A DNA stretch of 64,000 nt from Ramlibacter pallidus (GCF_015070875.1 NZ_JADDIV010000003.1:248001-312000), one strand, 5' to 3'; shown: positions 43,532 to 51,507, counted from the first letter of the stretch. Notes: generated by a model not told the origin, from the letters alone. A program made the numbers and translations.

Positions 43532-44083
43532 TCACTTGCCCTCGCGGGACAGGACGTCCGAGCGCAGGACGTACTTCGCACCCGAGAGCACTTCGGCACC
43601 TTCGTGGATCTGCTCGTGGTCGAAGACCAGGGCCAAACCCTCGCGTGGCGTGATCGAGGTCAGGCGAAACCGGGTCTCCCCGCCTTCGTACCCCTCATTC
43701 AGGTAGACCATGAAGGTGAGGATGCTGCGCGTGCCGTTGCCGTCGTCGTAGGCGCCGTCCATGTGCCACTTGAACCGTTGACCGGGAACGTAACGGTAGT
43801 AGCGGAACCTCGGGTTGAGCCCGACCAAGCGTCGGCCCAGCATCTGTTCGGGCATGCAGGGGGCGGCACGTGTCCAGAGATTGGTCGCCAGCTCGGCGTC
43901 GTCTTCGATGACCCGATCGTTGTTGCGGATGCGTTCGTCGACGACGGCAGCGCCGGCGCGGGAGATCTTCGCCCCCTCGAACCCGGAACTCTCCGAACGG
44001 GCTATCAAGTCGCGGCACTCCTGAGGGGACAGGAACCCCGGGATGGTGTAGACGCCGATGGCTTCCATCTGGAACTTGGGCAT
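43532..44083 (-). CDS. 2-oxoglutarate/Fe(II)-dependent dioxygenase, prolyl 4-hydroxylase type
   Basis: This 183-residue protein has the P4Hc double-stranded beta-helix. Iron ligands HxD in FKWHMDGAYDDG and the distal His in FDHEQIHEGAEVLSGAKYVL are present, followed by RSDVLSR with the 2-oxoglutarate Arg/Lys region. The first part, IPGFLSPQECRDLIARSESS, is typical of bacterial hydroxylases acting on proteins or small molecules. The substrate is unknown. It is soluble and complete. Confidence 0.86.
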   Translation of the reverse strand: MPKFQMEAIGVYTIPGFLSPQECRDLIARSESSGFEGAKISRAGAAVVDERIRNNDRVIEDDAELATNLWTRAAPCMPEQMLGRRLVGLNPRFRYYRYVPGQRFKWHMDGAYDDGNGTRSILTFMVYLNEGYEGGETRFRLTSITPREGLALVFDHEQIHEGAEVLSGAKYVLRSDVLSREGK

Positions 44084-44134
44084 GGCGCGATTCTGCTCGA
44101 TGTCGCCGTCTTGGCACAGTGGCCAGGCGGCAGG

Positions 44135-44428
44135 TCAGGCCGACTGCAGCACGCTCTTGGTCTCGAAGCAGTCCCAGCAAAGGAACACGTAGATCAGCGC
44201 GCAGTCCGCGATGCAGTACTCGTCGCCGATGGAGTCGAGCTGGCCGTAGAAGGACATGTGCTTACCGCAGGAACAGACGGGAACGTCCCCTTGCTGCATC
44301 CCGTCGGGATCCCCGCCGATCCGGTGGCGCTTGCCGACGGGATCGCCGGCCCACTGGAAGCCGATGGCGCGTTCGGCCTCAGGGGTCTCGGGACTGGTGA
44401 CGAGCGGAATGGGCGGGATGCGGCGCAT
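44135..44428 (-). CDS. Small Cys-rich protein of unknown function
   Basis: This 97-residue protein has two Cys pairs: VCSCGKHMSFYGQLDSIGDE and CIADCALIYVFLCWDCFETK, suggesting a zinc-ribbon-like module joined to a GQLDS strand similar to YwqG-like (DUF1963) proteins. The ATG at 44428 lacks a good Shine-Dalgarno; an upstream TTG at 44491 is possible. No gene is supported in 44429-44668. Confidence 0.6.
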   Translation of the reverse strand: MRRIPPIPLVTSPETPEAERAIGFQWAGDPVGKRHRIGGDPDGMQQGDVPVCSCGKHMSFYGQLDSIGDEYCIADCALIYVFLCWDCFETKSVLQSA

Positions 44429-44668
44429 GGACTGGCTTTCGAGGAGGATGGGTAGACGGCGCGCGGGTGCGACACGATCGAGGGAAGTCAAGCATGTGTT
44501 TGCCGGTCTCCGCCGAAAGTCGCGGCCAGTTCCGAGAACGCTGGCGCGACAAGATCGTCACCGTCAGGCTCCATGCCGATCACCGGGACGGGCCCCGTTG
44601 AGGCCACCGTGTCTTCGGCAGCGGGTTGGCAAACGCGAAGCGTCCTTGCGCCATGCTCATGCCGGACT

Positions 44669-45418
44669 TCACCACAAACCGAACCTCCGAGCGGCGGTGT
44701 CCTTGCGACCCGGTTCGACAATGTCGGAGACACCGTGCTTGTCGAACCGCTCCAGCAGCGCGTCCAGCCCGGAACGAAGCTTCAGGTTCATTTCGCGCTC
44801 GTAGATGGGCACGACCGCATAGAACGAAATCTCCTTCACATCGGGAATCGCCAGCGTGTGGAACCCTTCCGGAACGGTGACCGACGGAACGACGAGCGCC
44901 CCACAGAACTTCGTGTTCTCCGCGTACGGAACTGCTCGGTCGCCGTTCGGAACCGTGTGACCCAAGCCGAGCCAGGTCTGGAACTCGTGCGGCAGCCTGG
45001 CAAGAACCTTCAGGAGACGAATCGGCCAGTACCACCGCTCGTCCTGCATGTCTGCCGGAGCGAGCTTCCAATCGGCCGGTAAAGTGATCAGCAGTTCCGC
45101 GTACTTCGGGAGACGAGGATCTTCAGGCGTCCGCATCGGCAGATCGCTCATTCCGGATGTGACGAGCCGGACGTACGGGAAGTCGGCGGTCGGCCTGACG
45201 ACGTGCACGTCGATGTGCACCTTGTCGGAGGCCAGCTCGTGGAAGACCGTCTCGATGGGGCCGAGATGCTTCTCGATGTGGTCCGAGATCTGCTCGATGT
45301 ACTCCTCGCCAGGGGGAGCTGCCCAGGGAAGCGCCTCCCCATGCTGGTAGATGGGGCTGCCGCTCAGGGACACGACCTTCGCTGCATCTTCGGGCTTCGA
45401 ACTCACGCTGGTCTCCAT
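44669..45418 (-). CDS. Suppressor of fused (SUFU) domain protein
   Basis: This 249-residue protein matches the bacterial SUFU family: HIEKHLGPIETVFHELASDK, VHIDVHVVRPTADFPYVRLV, TSGMSDLPMRTPEDPRLPKY, then DERWYWPIRLLKVLARLPHE and TWLGLGHTVPN. In eukaryotes SUFU acts in Hedgehog signalling; bacterial copies are widespread in accessory regions, with unknown role (immunity to polymorphic toxins has been proposed from gene neighbourhoods). The start could also be ATG 45451, which overlaps the upstream fragment. Confidence 0.85.
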   Translation of the reverse strand: METSVSSKPEDAAKVVSLSGSPIYQHGEALPWAAPPGEEYIEQISDHIEKHLGPIETVFHELASDKVHIDVHVVRPTADFPYVRLVTSGMSDLPMRTPEDPRLPKYAELLITLPADWKLAPADMQDERWYWPIRLLKVLARLPHEFQTWLGLGHTVPNGDRAVPYAENTKFCGALVVPSVTVPEGFHTLAIPDVKEISFYAVVPIYEREMNLKLRSGLDALLERFDKHGVSDIVEPGRKDTAARRFGLW

Positions 45419-45431
45419 TGCAGATTGACGT

Positions 45432-45626
45432 TCAACCTTTCCCTCCGGCATCCCGTTTGTAGTACAGGAGAGCTTCCCACGTCACTTCTTCCACGGGCAG
45501 TGCCAGCCCGTTCTTCGCGTTCACGAGCCGGACAATGGTCATGACCATAGGGTCAGGGCGCAGCGTGCGCGACCTGACACAGGCGTCAAGGATGCGCGCC
45601 TGCCGCACAACCTGCTCGGCTTCCAC
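45432..45626 (-). pseudogene. Short coding fragment, probably truncated at its start
   Basis: The 64-residue frame MEAEQVVRQARILDACVRSR through EALLYYKRDAGGKG has coding character, but its GTG start is arbitrary: sensible sequence continues upstream in frame (LNIVCDLGEPFSASLDELVE) until a TAG at 45704-45702, which is the stop of the NTF2-like gene in the same frame. No proper start exists between. It looks like the 3' part of a gene whose 5' part was lost when the NTF2-like gene came to lie next to it. Confidence 0.45.
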
Positions 45627-45701
45627 CAGTTCGTCCAGCGACGCCGAGAACGGCTCGCCGAGGTCGCAAACGATGTTGAGAGGACGTCCTTGTCGGAAGG
45701 G

Positions 45702-46079
45702 CTAGGGCGCGTCCTGAACATGAGATGCGAGAAGCTTGGTACCGAGGGCGAAAGACGCCTTGGCAATCAGGCCGTTGACAACCTCATACACGCACAGCAT
45801 CTCAATGGTGCCCTTGCCTTCGGGGAAGTTGCGCGTGATGCGCTCGTGGTCGACCACCACCGAGCCCAGCACGACACGCGACAGGAGCTCGGCATGGAGA
45901 TCCGGTTCCGCAAACCGGGACACCATGCGCTCACGGATTTGCGCATGGCCTGCAGCCAGGCAAGAGCCGTGCAGTTCGAACTGCTGCGCATCGGAAGCGT
46001 AAGTGGCAAGCCAGGCGGACAGGTCGCGGGCGTTGTACGCCTCGAGCTGACGCTGGACGATGGATTCGGGGCTGTGCAT
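45702..46079 (-). CDS. SnoaL-like/NTF2-fold protein
   Basis: This 125-residue cone-barrel protein has MHSPESIVQRQLEAYNARDL, FVDAWLATYASDAQQF-like helices and strands, and VEVVNGLIAKASFALGTK-like ending, the layout of nuclear-transport-factor-2/SnoaL proteins ('QLEAYNARDLSAWLATYA' is a strong match to the family start). Ligand unknown. It is read in the same frame as the following fragment, separated only by the TAG. Confidence 0.78.
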   Translation of the reverse strand: MHSPESIVQRQLEAYNARDLSAWLATYASDAQQFELHGSCLAAGHAQIRERMVSRFAEPDLHAELLSRVVLGSVVVDHERITRNFPEGKGTIEMLCVYEVVNGLIAKASFALGTKLLASHVQDAP

Positions 46080-46162
46080 GGACTCGACGATTCGGTGGAC
46101 ATCCGTCGGGTGTACAGGTGCCACATCGGTGACGGCTCTTGGACGCATTCTAGAGCCCACCG

Positions 46163-46205
46163 TAGGACCGGATGCGATGCTCCCGGTGCAGGTCACGCCG
46201 TCGGG
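46163..46205 (-). pseudogene. Duplicated fragment of the Gly/Cys-tail protein gene
   Basis: About 43 bp match 40919-40961 at roughly 36 positions: GTAGGACCGGATG then GATGCTCCCG and CAGGTC. In the minus frame it would encode RRDLHREHRIRSY, against RRDLDREHHIRSY in the intact gene at 40404-41030. No reading frame continues. It marks an earlier duplication or deletion. The rest of 46080-46250 shows nothing else. Confidence 0.6.
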
Positions 46206-46250
46206 CAGACTCTCGTGGGTTCGTCAGGAGTTCGGGGCGCGCCGCGCGTT

Positions 46251-46706
46251 CTAGCGCGGGCTTGCCGGAGCCACCATGGCGGTGGCCGTCGCCAGGTGAG
46301 GGGCCCCAGCGCCCGCCTGCGAGAGAAAGCCTTCGGCGAATGCAAAGTTCCTGGCAGACCGAACGACATGGGCCCGAAACGCAAGCAAATCACTCACGAG
46401 AGCCAGCGACAGGAACTTCACCGAAAGCTCCAGGGTCACGACCACCTCGGAATCGTAGTGCCCGAGCCCGGCCAGCACGAATGCCGCATCAAAGCCCGCG
46501 GCGATCACCCCACCGTTGATCGCGGCGGTTCCGCCACCACCCTGGAGTCCGGCGTCGAGCTTGGTAAGCGTGATGATCGCCGTGCCGGGGTCTTCGAATG
46601 CACCCCGGAACCCGAACCAGTGGATCTCCGGGCGGGCGTTGAACTGGGACAACTGCGCATGGCGGCGGGGCGAACCCAGCCGAAAGGGGATGGTCGGGCT
46701 TTGCAT
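46251..46706 (-). CDS. PaaI-type hotdog-fold thioesterase
   Basis: This 151-residue protein carries the PaaI pattern: AAINGGVIAAGFDAAFVLAG (the conserved N-G-G-x-x-A segment with the catalytic region) and VVVTLELSVKFLSLALVSD. It hydrolyses acyl-CoA thioesters or is a degenerate relative; the acyl group is unknown. The N-terminus is rather long and basic. ATG at 46706. Confidence 0.78.
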   Translation of the reverse strand: MQSPTIPFRLGSPRRHAQLSQFNARPEIHWFGFRGAFEDPGTAIITLTKLDAGLQGGGGTAAINGGVIAAGFDAAFVLAGLGHYDSEVVVTLELSVKFLSLALVSDLLAFRAHVVRSARNFAFAEGFLSQAGAGAPHLATATAMVAPASPR

Positions 46707-46800
46707 GGAAGGCGTCAGGGGGGAGGGGTGGGGTACCTGCGTCGGGGTGAGGCGAGGCTGCGGCCCGGCGCCAACGACGTGGCGTGAGCCCACTGCTGGT

Positions 46801-47217
46801 TCACTCCTTGAAGTCCTGGCTGGCATTCTTCGGGAGATCGTCGTTGACGTCCAGCCAGGGGACGTGGCTGGCGTAGGAGGCGTGCTCGCTCGGTTCGTGG
46901 TCCAGCGGATCGGAAAGCAGCGCCCTCGCCACGTGCATCTCGCCGGGCCAGCGTACGGACTGAAAGAGCATGGGGCTTCCGCAGACCGCGCAGAAGCCGC
47001 GCTTGGCGCCCGGACTCGACGCATACCAGGTCGGGCTTTCGGAGCCCGGCTCGAGGGAGAACTGCTCCGTTGGGAACGCGGCCCAGGTGACGAAGGGTGC
47101 GCCATGGGCGCGGCGGCAGTCGTTGCAGTGACAGTGCGAGACCCACTTGGAGGGAAACTCCGCGCGGAAGCGAACGGCGCCACAGAGGCACGAGCCGCGG
47201 GCGAAGGAGGTGGTCAT
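46801..47217 (-). CDS. GFA family (CENP-V/GFA) zinc protein
   Basis: This 138-residue protein has the GFA cysteines: GSCLCGAVRFRAEFPSKWVS, HCHCNDCRRAHGAPFVTWAA and GFCAVCGSPMLFQS. These bind two zinc ions in the family, first described as glutathione-dependent formaldehyde-activating, though the activity of most members is unproven. Complete and soluble. Confidence 0.9.
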   Translation of the reverse strand: MTTSFARGSCLCGAVRFRAEFPSKWVSHCHCNDCRRAHGAPFVTWAAFPTEQFSLEPGSESPTWYASSPGAKRGFCAVCGSPMLFQSVRWPGEMHVARALLSDPLDHEPSEHASYASHVPWLDVNDDLPKNASQDFKE

Positions 47218-47285
47218 TGCGAGGACTGCCCTTGTGGGGTCCGTGCGTCGAGCGAAACTTCAGGTCGCACTCGCGGACGGAAGAC

Positions 47286-47678
47286 TCACGGTGCGCCTTT
47301 GACGGCGATGGCCTCGACCTCCAGCAGGAAGTCCGGGCTGGCCAGGCCCGGCACGAACACCAACGTGGACGTGGGGCGGTGATCGCCAAGGTGACGGAGG
47401 CGAGTCTTGCGCACCACGTCGACGTCCACGCCCGCGACCAGATAGGCCGTGAGCTTGACGATCGCATCCATGCCCAGACCGTGCGCAGCGAGGCAGGCCG
47501 CAAGGTTGCTGAACACCGCTTCGGCTTGTTCTGCCACTGAACCAGGGATCGAACCGTCCGGGCGCATACCGACCTGGCCGGAAACGAAGATCAACTCCGA
47601 GCCTGCGGGGACCGCCGCAGTGTGTGAGTAACTGCCCTGGGGCGTATGGACCGTGCTTGGATTGAGGAACTGAACCAT
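47286..47678 (-). CDS. RidA family enamine/imine deaminase
   Basis: This 130-residue protein has MVQFLNPSTVHTPQGSYSHT, FVSGQVGMRPDGSIPGSVAE, AIVKLTAYLVAGVDVDVVRK and STLVFVPGLASPDFLLEVEA, the RidA (YjgF/YER057c) trimeric fold. The Arg that binds the 2-iminoacid carboxylate is not clearly in place, so deaminase activity is not assured. The cassette array begins 26 bp upstream of its start. Confidence 0.85.
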   Translation of the reverse strand: MVQFLNPSTVHTPQGSYSHTAAVPAGSELIFVSGQVGMRPDGSIPGSVAEQAEAVFSNLAACLAAHGLGMDAIVKLTAYLVAGVDVDVVRKTRLRHLGDHRPTSTLVFVPGLASPDFLLEVEAIAVKGAP

Positions 47679-47703
47679 GCTGCAACTCCTGCTTGCTTGT
47701 GCG

Positions 47704-47816
47704 ATCTAACGTCGGAGTTGACCGGCGCGCGCCGGCACGGCGCCGCCAAGCCTACGATCCTTTGCGGGCTTGGCGGCGCCCCTGCCGGTGCGAGTCCGAG
47801 TCGAACTACCCGACGC
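47704..47816 (-). repeat. attC site of cassette 5 (left end of the array)
   Basis: The left core ATCTAAC (47704-47710) with L box GTCGGAGTTGAC is intact. A 14-bp perfect inner stem, GGCGCCGCCAAGCC/GGCTTGGCGGCGCC, spans the centre. The right core is degenerate (GTCGAACTACCCGAC instead of GTCGAACGACCTGTTAGAC), so recombination here may be weak. Confidence 0.82.
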
Positions 47817-47833
47817 GCTCTGGATGTGAAGCA

Positions 47834-48181
47834 TTATTTCAAGCCGTACTCGCGGTCCAACGCGACGGCAACTCTACCAATGAGATCAATGGGCAACGGC
47901 TGATTGAGCGGAAATGACAAGTTGCCCTTCTCATTGCGAAACCGGGCGATCTCCCGAATGAGCGCGGCGTCGTGCGTGACCGGCGGATAAATGCCAATGT
48001 GCTTCTTGAACGCCGCGAAGTAGAAGAAGGCGCGCTTGGTTTTGAACGCGGGCATGTTGTAGCTGATGCACCGCTTGGCCTCAGGTAGCAGCGACTCGAC
48101 CTCGGCCTGAATGGACTCGAGCAGAGGGCGAGCCTCGGGTGCCACGCTACCGAAGTAAGCCTCATGCGATGCGAATGGCAC
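47834..48181 (-). CDS. DUF1801-family protein (cassette 5)
   Basis: This 115-residue protein has PFASHEAYFGSVAPEARPLL, CISYNMPAFKTKRAFFYFAA and IGIYPPVTHDAALIREIARF, all DUF1801 consensus, and it ends IGRVAVALDREYGLK. The GTG at 48181 is chosen because GCGGAGGACG lies just upstream; a longer ATG start at 48247 would run through the attC site. It is distantly related to the DUF1801 protein at 38436. Role unknown. Confidence 0.8.
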   Translation of the reverse strand: MPFASHEAYFGSVAPEARPLLESIQAEVESLLPEAKRCISYNMPAFKTKRAFFYFAAFKKHIGIYPPVTHDAALIREIARFRNEKGNLSFPLNQPLPIDLIGRVAVALDREYGLK

Positions 48182-48195
48182 GACTCGTCCTCCGC

Positions 48196-48310
48196 GATTA
48201 ACGAAAAAGGTGATCGGCACGTTGCGACAAGGGCCCGCACGGTGCACGATTCCTCACGGCACCGTGCGGGCCCTTGCCGCAACGTGTTCGAGTCGACCGA
48301 CCTGTTAGAT
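48196..48310 (-). repeat. attC site of cassette 4
   Basis: The right core GTTAGAT is at 48304-48310; the left core is looser (GATTAAC, 48196-48202). Between them is an 18-bp perfect stem, CAAGGGCCCGCACGGTGC with its complement ending GCCCTTG, extended by CACGTTGCG/CGCAACGTG. Confidence 0.85.
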
Positions 48311-48337
48311 TTCAACGCTCGACCAGCGACCCATTCG

Positions 48338-49693
48338 CTATTGATCATGTAAGCCCGCCAAGATGCTGTGAACAGATCGGAAGCCCAACGGACGTCGAGC
48401 GTCCCGCAGCAGACCCAGGGATTCCAGCCGAATCTTCACTGCTGATCGAGAAACGCCATATCGTTGCATTAGCCCGCCTGTTACTGAGTCGAAACTCTGC
48501 AGATTGCAAGGCTGATTGTCGACGTACAGGGGCCCGTAGCCTCGATTAGGGATGTCGAGAGCGCGTACAACGCGCTGAAAGTCTTCCGCGACGTGCGTCC
48601 GGGGCATCAACAAGCCCGCAGCCAGGAAGTTCGCCTGAAACTCCATACGGGCGACGTCCGCACCTTCAAACGCCGGAGAACGCTGCAGTTCGAAATCCTT
48701 GTCATCGCACGACTCTCGTACGAGGAACCGCCCGTGGTTCAAGAGGTGCTGGGACAGTTCGTGCGCCAGAGTGAATCGGTCGCGCCCCCGATGGGGAGAG
48801 CCCACCGCGAATACTTGAATCAGAGGCGGATCAAAAGTGATTCGCCCCAGGACTGGTGCGCTTGCGGTCGATGCAGGCGCAGCGACTCCCCTCTCCACCT
48901 TCAATCCTGTGAGAGCTGACTCCCGCTCACACAGCGAGTCGAGGTCCACTTCACCTCCAGAGTAGTCAAGCGCAGCGAGGATATCTGCAGCTTTGCTCTC
49001 CAACTCGTCCTTGTCATAGAAGGGAATCTGGCTACTCAGCTTGCTCCGCCGGTTCGCAACGCGACGGGCCTGGTCTTTAGTGAGTGCAGAATCGAGCACC
49101 AAGTCTTCGAAGAAGTCCCACAACGAGTTCGTGTCTCGTACCGGCGACTGCAGGTAGAGGTCGAACGCCAGACTATGAAAGGTGTCCACCGAGAGGGCGG
49201 ATCCAACCAACTCCGCGTCGTCGGCTGGGGTAGTTTGTGCGGATGCGGATGGAGACCGCTTGAGTTCCCACTTGAAGTCTTCGGGGCCGAAGTAGCGCAC
49301 AAGGCCCATGCCTTTCGACTTCGCGAACTCGCGCGTCCCGTGCTGGAAGGAGGCGGTGGATGCGATAACCGCCTTGACGTTGGCCGCGGCAACTTGCTGA
49401 ACCTTCGCAAAGAACTCCTCCGCGTCGTCCACTGGGACAGAGTGCGAGTAGTTCTTGCACTCGATCAGCACAAGGCAAGAATAGTCTCGCGCGCCGGGAA
49501 GATACAGCTCTATTGCGACGTCGAAGACAATCTCAGTTCCGCGGTCCTTAGAGAAATAGCCCTTCTTCCAGAACACCTTGCAGTTCTGCTTCTTTGCCCA
49601 GAACCTGTCGGCGTCAATCTCGGACTGGAACAAGTCGCGTATTCGGCGCTCAAGTGAGTTGCCCTTCGCGTGGGTAGAGGACGCAGCGGCCAT
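48338..49693 (-). CDS. PD-(D/E)XK nuclease fused to an ImmA/IrrE-type metallopeptidase domain (cassette 4)
   Basis: This 451-residue two-domain protein combines an N-terminal Mrr-like nuclease (about 10-140) and a peptidase-like domain. The nuclease has a FDVAIEL strand (D58) followed by LVLIECKNYSHS (E78, K80), the PD-(D/E)XK core, then AVIASTASFQHGTREFAKSK. The peptidase-like region (about 225-400) has the ImmA/IrrE layout, with FTLAHELSQHLLNHG where HExxH is expected: H311 E312 are kept, but the second His is replaced by Gln315, with a His at 316. The third ligand Glu in RMEFQANFLAAGLLMP is present. The C-terminal QRYGVSRSAVKIRLESLGLL resembles a helix-turn-helix. The ATG follows the attC core by 8 nt with no Shine-Dalgarno. 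A role in DNA defence or stress is inferred. Confidence 0.8.
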   Translation of the reverse strand: MAAASSTHAKGNSLERRIRDLFQSEIDADRFWAKKQNCKVFWKKGYFSKDRGTEIVFDVAIELYLPGARDYSCLVLIECKNYSHSVPVDDAEEFFAKVQQVAAANVKAVIASTASFQHGTREFAKSKGMGLVRYFGPEDFKWELKRSPSASAQTTPADDAELVGSALSVDTFHSLAFDLYLQSPVRDTNSLWDFFEDLVLDSALTKDQARRVANRRSKLSSQIPFYDKDELESKAADILAALDYSGGEVDLDSLCERESALTGLKVERGVAAPASTASAPVLGRITFDPPLIQVFAVGSPHRGRDRFTLAHELSQHLLNHGRFLVRESCDDKDFELQRSPAFEGADVARMEFQANFLAAGLLMPRTHVAEDFQRVVRALDIPNRGYGPLYVDNQPCNLQSFDSVTGGLMQRYGVSRSAVKIRLESLGLLRDARRPLGFRSVHSILAGLHDQ

Positions 49694-49700
49694 CTGTGCA

Positions 49701-49814
49701 ATCTAACGTGAAGGTGACCGGCACGTTGCGGCAACGCGCCGCGAGGTGCAAGATATCCAACTGCGCCCCTCGGCGCCTTGCCGCAAAGTGTCCGAGTTGA
49801 CGGTTCTGTTAGAC
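49701..49814 (-). repeat. attC site of cassette 3
   Basis: Cores ATCTAAC (49701-49707) and GTTAGAC (49808-49814). Inner pairing TTGCGGCAA...TTGCCGCAA and CGAGG/CCTCG makes a long stem. The reverse transcriptase stop codon lies inside the right core. Confidence 0.9.
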
Positions 49815-51401
49815 CGCAGCGCCCCCCCGCACGTTCTCATCAGCCGGAACCTCCTCCTCCGCCGCCACCGCCGCCCCCTGCAGGAAGTGCACGCTGCGGA
49901 ACATAGGTGGTTCGGGCGTTATCCACGATGAAGGTAACTCCCGCGCCTCGAAGAAAGGAAGCACACGGGTCTTGCGCGATCTGCGACGCTGCCACTTCGG
50001 GAGCGAACCATCCTCGCCTATAGGCCTCATAGACAAAGAGCCAGTGCTCTTCGAGGAAGCAATCTTCTGGAACCAAGACTTCCATAGTGCAGGATCGAAC
50101 GGCTGGGAGAATGCCGTCGTCGTGGTGCTTGCCATCATTGCTGCGGACGCCACCAACGCATCATCCATTCCAGTGATGGCACTCTGAGAATCGACTCCTA
50201 TAGGAAAGCCAATATACATCGCAGCCCAGATGCTCCAGACAACCTCACTACTGTGTCCCGCAGCTGCGCTGGTTCGAATCACTGAGTCTACCGCTGCAGT
50301 AGCGATAAGTGGGTCCGGGACCTTCAGCCCCACCAAGCGATTGATGGCGAGAACATCAACGACATAGCGTATGGAACCGGGATCGATCGTGACACACTGC
50401 CACAAAAGCCTCTGTGCAGCGTCCCATGCCTTAGCAGTCGGCCGAACGCCTGAAAGTGCCGCAACCGCGTACCGGAGAACTCCCGTCGTGCGATCCGCCC
50501 TCGCAAGGGAAAACGCTCGATTAAAGTAGTCGACCCATTGGCTCGGAGGAGCGTTCGTCGCGTCGGGAAGATCTCTTCGAAGTTCACTCACGAATTTCGA
50601 CTCGAGTTCGACGGGCAGCTCTTCTATTCGGGTCTTCAGCGCATTGGGCTGCAACTCCAACTCGCTGAGGAGAGCCTCGATTCTCGTCAGCGCCTTATCC
50701 GCATCAGCCAAAGTACGAAACGTGAGCTCAATGTCGTCGATGAAGCGGCAGCCCCCGACGACGTCGCACTCAAGCTTGATGCGTTCGTCCAGAGGCGACA
50801 GGAGCAACTCCGCGACCCCTAGCGATGTGTCCGGCCCAATCGCTACGCCCTTTGTTTGGCCGAGTTGACACGCCTGCAACTCCTTGTCTAGAACGTTCCC
50901 AACGAGTGCCATGTTGTTAACACCCGCCTTCGCTATCGCCTTTGTGTGAAGGACCCAGGGGACAGAATGCGTGTAAATGGAGGGGTAGAACTGCGCAATG
51001 TCGGTATGCAGCACGTATCGCGCTCCAACCCGGGCCCGAATCCGCGGAGTCGCGCGATCCTTGATCTCGCGGGCCATACCACGGCCGCCAAGCAAGGCCA
51101 AGTCCGGCTTCGTGAATGAATACGGAGATCTATTCCACTCTGCCGCTAGCACTCCCTGATGCTGCTCGAACGCAGATGCCAACCTAAAGAAGTTGACGGG
51201 GTTCGGGATACCTAGCCGGCGGCGCAAGCCTCCGGGACGCGCCAGGTCGTGCTGCAGCGGCGCGGTCCACTTCGCCTTTGCTTGGGTGAAGGGCGCAGGG
51301 AGGCCAGCAGCGCCAATCACACCTGCCAAAGTCACCGAGCTAAAGAGCGGCGGCAATTCCTTCGGTAGGTATCCCCGGGCGAGTAGGCGGCGTGCGACCA
51401 T
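49809..51401 (-). CDS. Abi/UG-type reverse transcriptase (cassette 3)
   Basis: This 530-residue protein has a group-specific reverse transcriptase core at about 125-265. HTDIAQFYPSIYTHSVPWVL (first catalytic Asp at 134) is the FYPSIYTHS signature of unknown-group/abortive-infection RTs. It is followed by QTKGVAIGPDTSLGVAELLL (motif B), RFIDDIELTF (catalytic D222-D223, a F-I-D-D variant) and LQPNALKTRIEELP. The C-terminal 265 residues are mostly helical (HEAT-like or alpha-Rep-like) with no other known domain. Relatives provide anti-phage defence. The GC content is visibly below that of the neighbours. No msr/msd RNA is seen beside it, so it is not a classical retron. Confidence 0.85.
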   Translation of the reverse strand: MVARRLLARGYLPKELPPLFSSVTLAGVIGAAGLPAPFTQAKAKWTAPLQHDLARPGGLRRRLGIPNPVNFFRLASAFEQHQGVLAAEWNRSPYSFTKPDLALLGGRGMAREIKDRATPRIRARVGARYVLHTDIAQFYPSIYTHSVPWVLHTKAIAKAGVNNMALVGNVLDKELQACQLGQTKGVAIGPDTSLGVAELLLSPLDERIKLECDVVGGCRFIDDIELTFRTLADADKALTRIEALLSELELQPNALKTRIEELPVELESKFVSELRRDLPDATNAPPSQWVDYFNRAFSLARADRTTGVLRYAVAALSGVRPTAKAWDAAQRLLWQCVTIDPGSIRYVVDVLAINRLVGLKVPDPLIATAAVDSVIRTSAAAGHSSEVVWSIWAAMYIGFPIGVDSQSAITGMDDALVASAAMMASTTTTAFSQPFDPALWKSWFQKIASSKSTGSLSMRPIGEDGSLPKWQRRRSRKTRVLPFFEARELPSSWITPEPPMFRSVHFLQGAAVAAEEEVPADENVRGGAAV

Positions 51402-51414
51402 TCCGTATTCTGCG

Positions 51415-51507
51415 GTCTAACGTCGGAGTTGACCGGCGATCAGAGGAAAGGAACGGAGCGACGCAAAGGACCGCCGCTGGGCGTCCGTGTCGAACGACCT
51501 GTTAGAC
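51415..51507 (-). repeat. attC site of cassette 2
   Basis: Cores GTCTAAC (51415-51421) and GTTAGAC (51501-51507), with L boxes GTCGGAGTTGACCGG and GTCCGTGTCGAACGACCT. The shortest site here (93 bp) has a less regular centre. Confidence 0.88.

Noticed and set aside
44429-44668. An 81-codon frame between the small Cys-rich gene and the SUFU gene
   Set aside because: It lacks a ribosome-binding site and any family match; composition does not favour coding.
49809-51401. Retron interpretation of the reverse transcriptase
   Set aside because: No msr/msd-like inverted-repeat RNA lies beside it, the flanks are attC sites, and the FYPSIYTHS/FIDD motifs are not those of retron RTs.
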